Positions 7,617 to 12,992 of a DNA stretch of 12,992 nucleotides are shown here, one piece after another (position 1 is the stretch's first letter; the number at the start of each line of letters is the position of its first letter). Location of the stretch: the NCBI GenBank assembly GCA_038207745.1, contig JBBQZL010000058.1:1-12992 (forward strand), read 5' to 3'. The notes under the pieces are model-generated. The model saw only the letters and a list, made by a program, of their open reading frames with translations. It ran no database searches and was not told the DNA's origin. Source of the stretch: JBBQZL01 sp038207745. Its GTDB lineage: Bacteria > Actinomycetota > Thermoleophilia > Solirubrobacterales > 70-9. The translations under genes were made by a program, and so were the position numbers.

Positions 7617-9020
7617 ATGACCTACGCGGCTGATCAGGTCGTGCGTCCGGGCGAGATGTTCGGTGCGCCGCCGGCGTTCCATCTGCTCGCCAAGCCGACG
7701 GGCGCGCAGTGCAACCTGGACTGTGACTACTGCTTCTTCCTGTCGAAGGAGATTCTCTATCCGGACAGCCGATTCAGGATGACCGACGAGACCCTTGAGA
7801 GCTACCTGCGCCAGCTCATCGAGGCTCACGCGCGGGTGCCGGAGGTGACGATTGCGTGGCAGGGTGGCGAGCCCACGCTGATGGGTCTGGATTTCTTCAG
7901 AAAATCGGTCGAGCTTGCTCAGAAGTACCTCGGGCCCGGACAGCGCGCGCTGCACACGATCCAGACGAACGGCACCAAGATCGATGCCGAATGGGCGGCG
8001 TTCTTCAAGGAGCACGACTTCCTTGTCGGAATCTCGATCGACGGACCGCGGGATATCCACGACACCTACCGCGTAACGAGGGGCGGCCGCGGGAGCTTCG
8101 ATCAGGTGATGCGGGGGCTGGATGCCCTCCGTGCGGCCGACGTCGATTGGAACGTACTCACCACGGTCCACGCGGCAAACGCCGAACGTGGGCGCGAGGT
8201 CTATCGCTTCCTGCGGGACGGGCTCGGCGCCCAATTCGTGCAATTCATCCCGATCATCGAGCGGGTTCCCGACGCGGACGCAGATGGAAGCGTGCCGTGG
8301 TCCTCGTGGCGGGACCGGCCGCTCTACGAGCAGAAGGGCGACGTGGTCACCGCGCGCTCGATCTCGGGTGAGGGGTACGGACGGTTCCTGATCGACGTGT
8401 TCGAGGATTGGGTGCGGCGCGATGTCGGCCGGGTCTACGTGCAGATGTTCGATGTGGCGCTGGCCAACTGGTACGGCGCACCCCCCGGGCTGTGTGTGCA
8501 TTCTGAGACCTGCGGCAGCGCGCTTGCAATCGAGCACAATGGCGACCTGTACTCCTGTGATCACTTCGTCGAGCCCGATTATCTGCTCGGCAACATCGGC
8601 GAGAACGAGATGCTCGGTCTTGTCGGCTCACCACGCCAGCGGAAGTTTGGTCTCGACAAGAGGGAGACGCTCCCCCAGTACTGCCTGGACTGCGACGTGC
8701 GCTTCGCCTGCCACGGCGGCTGCCCGAAGGACCGGTTCATCTCCACCCCGGACGCCGAGCCCGGCTTGAACTACCTGTGTCCCGGCTACAAGGCGTTCTT
8801 CCACCATGTCGACGCGCCGATGCGAATCATGTGCGGCCTGCTTCGCCAAGAACGCCCGCCCGCCGGGATCATCCGGCGCTACGCCGCCGAGGACGCCGCC
8901 CGAGGGCGCAATGACCCATGCACCTGCGGAAGCGGGAACAAGTGGAAACGATGCCACGGCACCGACGCGAAGTTCGATCCGGCGACTCTCAGCCCTGGAG
9001 CCGGCAGCGGCAAACCCTGA
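7617..9020 (+). CDS. Radical SAM anaerobic sulfatase-maturase-type enzyme (SPASM) with C-terminal SEC-C motif
   Basis: The 467-residue protein matches anaerobic sulfatase-maturating enzymes, which oxidise an active-site Cys or Ser of sulfatases to formylglycine. The radical SAM cluster is C32-x3-C36-x2-C39 (CNLDCDYC), followed by the SAM-binding GGEP motif (83-86). The SPASM domain holds C293, C299, C314, C356, C359, C365, C369 and C388, whose spacing closely follows the two auxiliary Fe-S clusters of Clostridium perfringens anSME. D315 directly after C314 matches its catalytic base. Residues about 428-450 add a SEC-C zinc motif (GRNDPCTCGSGNKWKRCHG; C435, C437, C446, H447). ATG 7617 is chosen; GTG 7614 is one codon earlier and no strong ribosome site is seen. 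No sulfatase lies in the window, so the substrate may be elsewhere or may be another peptide. Confidence 0.88.
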   Translation: MTYAADQVVRPGEMFGAPPAFHLLAKPTGAQCNLDCDYCFFLSKEILYPDSRFRMTDETLESYLRQLIEAHARVPEVTIAWQGGEPTLMGLDFFRKSVELAQKYLGPGQRALHTIQTNGTKIDAEWAAFFKEHDFLVGISIDGPRDIHDTYRVTRGGRGSFDQVMRGLDALRAADVDWNVLTTVHAANAERGREVYRFLRDGLGAQFVQFIPIIERVPDADADGSVPWSSWRDRPLYEQKGDVVTARSISGEGYGRFLIDVFEDWVRRDVGRVYVQMFDVALANWYGAPPGLCVHSETCGSALAIEHNGDLYSCDHFVEPDYLLGNIGENEMLGLVGSPRQRKFGLDKRETLPQYCLDCDVRFACHGGCPKDRFISTPDAEPGLNYLCPGYKAFFHHVDAPMRIMCGLLRQERPPAGIIRRYAAEDAARGRNDPCTCGSGNKWKRCHGTDAKFDPATLSPGAGSGKP

Positions 9021-9105
9021 AGCCGGCAGCGCCAGATGTCCACTGGATCAGGGTGGGTCTGAAGCACGGTCCAAGCGGGCGGTAGATCGCCGCGGTCCGC
9101 CAAGG

Positions 9106-9975
9106 CTAGGGTTGCAGTCTCCTTCGCAGGCCGGCGGCCTGGCTGCGCACGAATCGTTCTGTCTTGCCCCGCAGCCGCGGTACCAGGTCGCGGGCAGGAT
9201 CATCCTCGCGCTCGGCAATCAGGTCGTCGATTCCGCTGTCCACTGCCGCCTTTACCGAATCACGCAGGCGGACTGCGCCCTCGTCGTCATCCCAGGATCG
9301 GCCGAAATCGTGAGCATCTATCGGGGCGGCAATGCGTGCGTAGATGCGCTGCGGACGGGGGAGCGAGGTTGGCCCGATGCCGCGCACAACGGGCCAGAGC
9401 AGATCGGGGCTCACGTCGAGTCGCTTCGCCACGGCTCGGGCCGGCGCATAGAGCGGGTGATCTGCATCGACGATCACGTCCCACATGTCATCGACGCCGA
9501 TCATCGAAAACGGCACCACCGGGTATCCGAACTCCATCGCAAGGCGTGCGAAGCCGATCCGCTCTCGCCATGCGAGCGGGTAGTAGTCACCACGACGTCG
9601 AGCGACCTCCCGTCCTCCGCCGGGAAATACGAGTACGGCCTGACCCTCGATGAGGAGCTGCCGGGCGTTCTCCCGGGTGCCGTCGACAACGCCCAATCGG
9701 GTGAGCAGGTCACGCCATACAGGCACGCGGTAATGCTGACGGTCGCCGAGACCCCGTACCGACACACCCGTGTGCCGCTGGATATCGCGGACCAGAAAGG
9801 GGATGTCGAACAAGCCCAGCGTCGTGTGATTGCCGACGAGCAGATAGCGCCCGTCCGCCGGCAGATGCTCCCATCCGTCAAAGCGGGGATCGGTCAGCGC
9901 CCGCCATGGCGACAGCAGCGCATCAACGGCAAGCAGCTCCATGGCGCTCGGTTGTCTGAAATCCGCGGCGTCCAC
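9106..9975 (-). CDS. Lysophospholipid/diacylglycerol-type acyltransferase (LPLAT superfamily)
   Basis: The 289-residue protein looks like the MGAT/DGAT2-like, phytyl-ester-synthase-like branch of the LPLAT superfamily, which moves acyl groups from acyl-CoA or acyl-ACP to glycerolipids or alcohols. Block I reads VGNHTTLGLFDIPFL with H50; the following Asp is D57, so the usual H-x4-D spacing is not met. The substrate-binding block is FPGGGREVARRRGDYYPLAWRERIGFARLA (117-146), close to the FPGG-x-RE block of that branch. PVVPFSMIG (152-160) is the next conserved strand. There is no clear membrane span, only a hydrophobic N-terminal helix. The start is GTG 9975; ATG 9942 is an in-frame alternative with no better ribosome site. 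It is the last gene of the minus-strand cluster, 61 bases after the glycosyltransferase. Acceptor and donor are not predictable. Confidence 0.82.
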   Translation of the reverse strand: MDAADFRQPSAMELLAVDALLSPWRALTDPRFDGWEHLPADGRYLLVGNHTTLGLFDIPFLVRDIQRHTGVSVRGLGDRQHYRVPVWRDLLTRLGVVDGTRENARQLLIEGQAVLVFPGGGREVARRRGDYYPLAWRERIGFARLAMEFGYPVVPFSMIGVDDMWDVIVDADHPLYAPARAVAKRLDVSPDLLWPVVRGIGPTSLPRPQRIYARIAAPIDAHDFGRSWDDDEGAVRLRDSVKAAVDSGIDDLIAEREDDPARDLVPRLRGKTERFVRSQAAGLRRRLQP

Positions 9976-10036
9976 GTCTCACACTCTTTCGCAAGGGTTC
10001 TGGTCAGGTCGGGCGATGCCGCCAACCGGGGCGCTC

Positions 10037-11239
10037 TCAGCCCTGCGCAAACGCCTCGACCAGCTCGGCGCCCCTTGCCGCCCCGTCGTTGTCGGCATCC
10101 CAGGCTGCGATCTCCCGAGCCCTGGAGGCGAAGCCCGGATCCCGGAGCACCTTTCGCGCGGCCCAGCGGATCGTCTCGGGCCGGCAGAGGCGCCACGGCA
10201 CCGCCGCGCCGACTCCGCTCCAGGTGACCCGCGCGGCGGTTTCGTTCATGTCCCCGACTGCGGGGGAGAGCAGCACCGGCACCCCTGATGCCAGTGATCG
10301 CGCGACGGTGCCGTGTCCGCCGTGGCAGACGACAAGCGCTGCCTCCGGGATCACCTGGCTGTAGCTGACCCATTCCAGCAGGACCGCGTTGCCCGGAACC
10401 GCGATCGGCCTGCTCGGAATGATCCGGTTGGTGGTTGCAACCACCCGGACCGGCTCCTCCGCAAGTGCCTCGAGCGCGACCCGGACCAGCCGATTGTCAG
10501 GGTCCTGCGAGGTGCTCGGCGCGATCAGGACGAGCGGCGCGTCACCCCCCGGAAGCCCGACCTGCTCGAACGGCAGCTCGAACGGCATCGGGCCGGTGAT
10601 CGTGGTGCCCACCGGCCATTTTCGGGGGTATTCGAGCTGGGGAAACGTCGCCACGAGGGTCAGGTCCCGGCTCAGGCCATTGTGGAGCTGCATCTCGGGA
10701 GTCAGGCCAAGCCGGGAACGCTGAACATTCAGCTCATCCCGGCCCTGCCTCAGCCCGGCCTCGAGAATCGGCTGGCCCGCCCTCCAGATCGCCCGGCCTA
10801 TCGGAGTTCGCGGAGGCTGGAGCCCGAATGCGAAGAACGGCATATCCATTTCATGCGACGGGTACAAATGGGGGATCAGCGTCGCGCGCCTGACGCCGGC
10901 GACATCGGCCGCAAGCGCCGGGGCGACGGTGAGGATGTCGCAGACCAGGGCATCGGGCCGGAAATCCTCGAACAACGGCGCCAGCGCGCGAGCCGCGTCC
11001 GCAGCCGCTGCGCCGTCTGGTGAATCAGGCGCGGGAGGGGGGAAGACCTTGTAGCCTTCGGCGGCCGAGAAGCCGAGGCCCACCTCCTCAACCGCCCCTC
11101 GCCACTTCTCCCAGGTCTCGATCAGGACCGTGTGGCCGCGATCCGAGATAGCCCTTCCGAGTGCGATCGCCGGAAAGGCATGGCCGGGGTCGCCGAAGGC
11201 GGCGACAACGACGCGCCGGCGCTCGCCGCGAGCGCTCAC
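10037..11239 (-). CDS. UGT-like glycosyltransferase (GT1 family)
   Basis: The 400-residue protein has the GT-B architecture of GT1 enzymes, which transfer a sugar from a nucleotide donor to lipids, sterols, polyketides or antibiotics. The N-terminal acceptor domain begins RVVVAAFGDPGHAFPAIALG, with H20 in the position of the catalytic base and D101 (LVCDIL) as its likely partner. The C-terminal donor domain carries VVCHGGHGTVARSLASGVPVLLSP (303-326) with the diphosphate-binding H306-G-G. The usual D-Q pair that contacts the sugar is replaced by D330-M-N-E, which may reflect a different donor. The start is GTG 11239, 7 bases after the SDR stop and without a clear ribosome site, so coupled translation is likely. 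It lies between an SDR and an acyltransferase, pointing to a glycolipid or acylated glycoside; this is inference. Confidence 0.87.
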   Translation of the reverse strand: MSARGERRRVVVAAFGDPGHAFPAIALGRAISDRGHTVLIETWEKWRGAVEEVGLGFSAAEGYKVFPPPAPDSPDGAAAADAARALAPLFEDFRPDALVCDILTVAPALAADVAGVRRATLIPHLYPSHEMDMPFFAFGLQPPRTPIGRAIWRAGQPILEAGLRQGRDELNVQRSRLGLTPEMQLHNGLSRDLTLVATFPQLEYPRKWPVGTTITGPMPFELPFEQVGLPGGDAPLVLIAPSTSQDPDNRLVRVALEALAEEPVRVVATTNRIIPSRPIAVPGNAVLLEWVSYSQVIPEAALVVCHGGHGTVARSLASGVPVLLSPAVGDMNETAARVTWSGVGAAVPWRLCRPETIRWAARKVLRDPGFASRAREIAAWDADNDGAARGAELVEAFAQG

Positions 11240-11246
11240 CGGCGGG

Positions 11247-11984
11247 CTACGGGGTCCCGGCTCCGAGCATCTCGCCCGGCCGGGTGAAGACGATCTCTGG
11301 GATCAGGCAGTTGCGCGAAGTCCTGAGCAGGAAGCGCATCGCCTCGGCGATGTCCTCGGGGCGGATCATCGTCTCGGCATCCACCTGGCCCTTGACGAAC
11401 TCGGTCATCGCGGTGTCGACAAAGCCGGGGCAAAAGGCGGTCACCTGGATCCCGGAGTCACCAACCTCCTTCTGGGTCGCCTGGCTGAAGTTGACCACGG
11501 CGGCCTTTGATGCGCCGTAGATTGATAGCCAGGGCTGGCCTCCCTTGCCGGCGATCGAGGCCATGTTGATGATCAGGGCGTTGCCATGCTCCTCACCGGC
11601 CTCGCGGAGCATCGTGATCCCCTCGCGTGTACCGATCACGACGGCACGGAAGTTGAGGTCGACCTGCATGTCGAGGTGCTTGACGTCGATCGACTCGAGC
11701 GGGGCGCCGATGCCAACACCCGCATTGTTGATCAGCACATCGAGCCGTCCGTAGGCTTCGCGGTGCTTTTCGAACACCGCAGCCAGCTCGTCCGCGTCGG
11801 TCATGTTCGCCGGGACGGACAGGACCTGATGACCCTCAGCGCGAAGTCCCTCTGCTGCTGTCTCGAGCTTCTCGGGGCGCCGCGCGGAGATCGTCAGCGA
11901 GTAGCCGTCCTCGCCAAGTGCCCGGGCCATCGCCAGCCCGATGCCGCTCGATGCGCCGGTGATCAATGCAGCTCGCTTCGCCAA
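11247..11984 (-). CDS. Short-chain dehydrogenase/reductase (classical SDR)
   Basis: This 245-residue classical SDR is an NAD(P)(H)-dependent oxidoreductase. It shows the cofactor motif TGASSGIG (9-16), R35-R36 after the second strand (which favours NADPH), NNAG (86-89), N111, and the catalytic S143, Y156 and K160 (SIYGASK). The PG motif after the sixth strand is present (CPGFVDTAM). The start is TTG at 11984, set by GGAGGAG 7-8 bases upstream on the minus strand and by the normal N-terminus (MAKRAALITGASS). The substrate cannot be read from sequence; ketone, 3-oxoacyl or sugar reductions are all possible. It is the first gene of a likely operon with the glycosyltransferase and acyltransferase. 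Confidence 0.93.
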   Translation of the reverse strand: MAKRAALITGASSGIGLAMARALGEDGYSLTISARRPEKLETAAEGLRAEGHQVLSVPANMTDADELAAVFEKHREAYGRLDVLINNAGVGIGAPLESIDVKHLDMQVDLNFRAVVIGTREGITMLREAGEEHGNALIINMASIAGKGGQPWLSIYGASKAAVVNFSQATQKEVGDSGIQVTAFCPGFVDTAMTEFVKGQVDAETMIRPEDIAEAMRFLLRTSRNCLIPEIVFTRPGEMLGAGTP

Positions 11985-12019
11985 CTCGCTCTCCTCCAGA
12001 TCCGATTTCGGTGCACCGC

Positions 12020-12025
12020 AGCCTA
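12020..12025 (-). promoter_or_regulatory. Candidate -10 element for the SDR operon
   Basis: On the minus strand TAGGCT, in CAACTAGGCTGCGG, lies 35 bases before the TTG start at 11984 and would give a short leader containing the GGAGGAG ribosome site. No clear -35 box is visible 16-18 bases upstream. I see no other structure in the 195-base gap to the phasin-like gene except a 5-base-pair stem at 12114-12129. Confidence 0.3.
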
Positions 12026-12179
12026 GTTGTCCTGCCCGCGGAGGCTGGAAAAGCGGCTGATCGTCAGACGGTCCCCGGGCGATCGATGGTCAAAATTCCG
12101 GAGGACGACTCAACTGGCGGAAGAGCCAGCCACGGGCCGCCTTCAACCCGGGGCTGACCGATCTCGACCGAAAAGGCGC

Positions 12180-12458
12180 CTACTTCGCCTTGGTTGACGC
12201 GCCCAGCGACTCACCGGCGCTCTGCACGATGCTGCTGAGGAACTCGTACTGCGTGTGGACCAGTTTGTCCGCCATCTCCAATGCGGAGTCGACCACTTCC
12301 TGCCGCTCTGTCGGGTCCGCGCCCTCCGCGCTGTGGGCCTGCGTCTTGTCGACCGTGTCGACGAACTTGCGCACCGCGTCGATCGCGGCCCGCTGACCCT
12401 TTTCGACTGACTCGAGTACCTGTTCGGAAAGCTCTGTGGGTCTGTCGGCGATTGCCAT
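12180..12458 (-). CDS. Small phasin-like protein
   Basis: The 92-residue protein is charged, helical and lacks a signal peptide or membrane span. Its central segment (VLESVEKGQRAAIDAVRKFV, then VVDSALEMADKLVHTQYEFL and a SxVQSAGESLG end) has the amphipathic heptad character of phasin-like and coiled-coil surface proteins that coat storage granules or bind membranes, with a Thr/His/Gly-containing break in the middle. I recall similar small proteins in Actinobacteria annotated as phasin-like, but the match is by style, not by a strict motif. The start is ATG 12458, because AGGAAGAGG (12465-12473) lies 6 bases upstream; the in-frame TTG at 12464 abuts that site and is less likely. No PHA synthase is in the window. 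Confidence 0.7.
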   Translation of the reverse strand: MAIADRPTELSEQVLESVEKGQRAAIDAVRKFVDTVDKTQAHSAEGADPTERQEVVDSALEMADKLVHTQYEFLSSIVQSAGESLGASTKAK

Positions 12459-12486
12459 GTTCAACCTCTTCCTGTGTGTGGATTGG

Positions 12487-12511
12487 CCCGTCTGGATGCT
12501 GCACAGACGGG
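12487..12511 (-). promoter_or_regulatory. Leader hairpin of the phasin-like gene
   Basis: CCCGTCTG (12487-12494), a 9-base loop and CAGACGGG (12504-12511) make a perfect 8-base-pair stem. It sits in the expected 5' leader of the minus-strand gene, 13 bases before its AGGAAGAGG ribosome site. It may be an mRNA stability or translation element, or an operator for a dimeric regulator. Confidence 0.5.
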
Positions 12512-12530
12512 ACTGATTGCCTCCTGTTTC

Positions 12531-12536
12531 ACGCTA
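12531..12536 (-). promoter_or_regulatory. Candidate -10 element of the phasin-like gene
   Basis: On the minus strand TAGCGT precedes the leader hairpin and would start transcription near 12524, giving a leader of about 66 bases. No good -35 box is seen at the expected spacing. Confidence 0.25.
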
Positions 12537-12629
12537 CACCCTTGTCGTGCACTGACCCGGGCGGCTCGTCAGACGCCGGCTCACCCGGCATCCCAGGGGG
12601 GCAATCCAACTCCGCCTGACCTCTCTCAC

Positions 12630-12641
12630 TAGGATGATCTT
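12630..12641 (+). promoter_or_regulatory. Candidate -10 element placed for leaderless lipoprotein mRNA
   Basis: TAGGAT (12630-12635) ends 6 bases before GTG 12642, so transcription would begin at the start codon. There is no purine-rich ribosome site in between, and no -35 match is evident. Confidence 0.4.
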
Positions 12642-12992
12642 GTGCGTATCTCTCGAGTCGCCATAGCCTTTGCCTGCCTGTTCATCTTCGCGGGCTCCCT
12701 CGCGGGTTGCGGGGGCGATTCGTCGTCCTCGAGCTCAGCGACGTCCGCAGACGTCGCGGCCCCACCGACCTCGGACTTCCCGCCTGCCACAGGCAAGACG
12801 CTCGGCCAGGTTCTTGACCAGGCCTCCGGGCCATCGGACCTCGTCGTCTCCCCGGCCGGACAGGTCTTCTACAAGGGCAAGAGCCGCTACTCATTCGGCG
12901 TATTCGGCAAGGATCGGACGCCGGTGAATGACGCCAAGGTCGCGATCTATATCGCGCCGGTGCCGAAGTCGGAGTCAAGGACCAAGGGACCC
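12642..12992 (+). CDS. N-terminal part of a secreted lipoprotein, truncated by the window edge
   Basis: An open frame from GTG 12642 runs to the right edge (117 codons seen). It encodes a lipoprotein signal: VRIS-R, a hydrophobic core AIAFACLFIFAGS and lipobox LAGC with C23. A Ser/Thr/Ala/Pro-rich linker (about 26-50) follows. Then comes a folded segment with GQVFYKGKSRYSFGVFGKDR and VNDAKVAIYIAPV, which reads as beta-strands of an immunoglobulin-like extracytoplasmic domain. In Thermoleophilia I recall such N-terminal domains preceding a thioredoxin-like domain, but that part is outside the window and this is only a guess. No Shine-Dalgarno sequence is present. The neighbouring phasin-like gene is divergent, sharing a 183-base intergenic region. 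Confidence 0.75.
   Translation, partial: MRISRVAIAFACLFIFAGSLAGCGGDSSSSSSATSADVAAPPTSDFPPATGKTLGQVLDQASGPSDLVVSPAGQVFYKGKSRYSFGVFGKDRTPVNDAKVAIYIAPVPKSESRTKGP

Noticed and set aside
7498..7617. 39-codon upstream reading frame ending in TGATG overlap with the radical SAM start
   Set aside because: Its ATG overlaps the candidate -10 box, so it would not be in that transcript, and it has no ribosome site. Overlap is suggestive but unsupported.
7503..8564. Minus-strand 353-codon open frame opposite the radical SAM gene
   Set aside because: Shadow frame; the plus strand encodes an intact, motif-complete enzyme.
9079..9093. Possible bidirectional terminator between the convergent maturase and acyltransferase genes
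   Set aside because: Only a 5-base-pair stem (GCGGT/GCCGC, one wobble pair) without a T-run; too weak to call.
8806..10227. Plus-strand 473-codon open frame
   Set aside because: It crosses the maturase end and runs antisense to the acyltransferase and glycosyltransferase genes, with no recognisable domain; low-complexity Arg/Pro/Ser-rich composition.

Overview
The window is high-GC bacterial DNA with dense gene packing, frequent GTG and TTG starts, and a tRNA gene without an encoded CCA. Gene order and protein style (DUF3866 beside XerD, dgt next to dnaG, short Cys-paired lipoproteins, a small phasin-like protein) suggest a deep-branching actinobacterium, most likely class Thermoleophilia (Solirubrobacterales-like). 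That placement is inference from protein character; no marker gene was compared.

Layout. Positions 1-3133 (+) hold the tail of an M20-type peptidase, a DUF3866 protein, the tyrosine recombinase XerD and the DNA glycosylase MutM/Fpg. Positions 3144-6752 (+) continue with recO, a dGTPase-like HD hydrolase and dnaG primase; gaps of 10, 37 and 2 bases suggest co-transcription. Positions 6778-7263 (+) encode a small Cys-rich lipoprotein of unknown function, followed by tRNA-Asn(GTT) at 7365-7438 with its own candidate promoter and a leader hairpin. Positions 7617-9020 (+) encode a radical-SAM anaerobic sulfatase-maturase-type enzyme with a C-terminal SEC-C zinc motif.

From 9106 to 12458 the genes run on the minus strand. 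In transcription order they are a small phasin-like protein, a short-chain dehydrogenase, a UGT-like glycosyltransferase and an LPLAT/DGAT-like acyltransferase. The last three look like one operon and together with the phasin-like gene hint at lipid or glycolipid metabolism. At the right edge a secreted lipoprotein starts on the plus strand (12642) and runs out of the window.

The first half is mostly conserved genome-maintenance housekeeping: recombination, base excision repair, recombinational repair, dNTP control and priming. The second half is more accessory. I see no CRISPR array, insertion sequence, prophage, toxin-antitoxin pair or other defence system. The least ordinary items are the maturase/SEC-C fusion, the minus-strand lipid-type cassette, the structured leader of the phasin-like gene, and TAGNAN hexamers placed so close to start codons that leaderless transcription is likely. 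No stretch longer than 300 bases lacks a gene.
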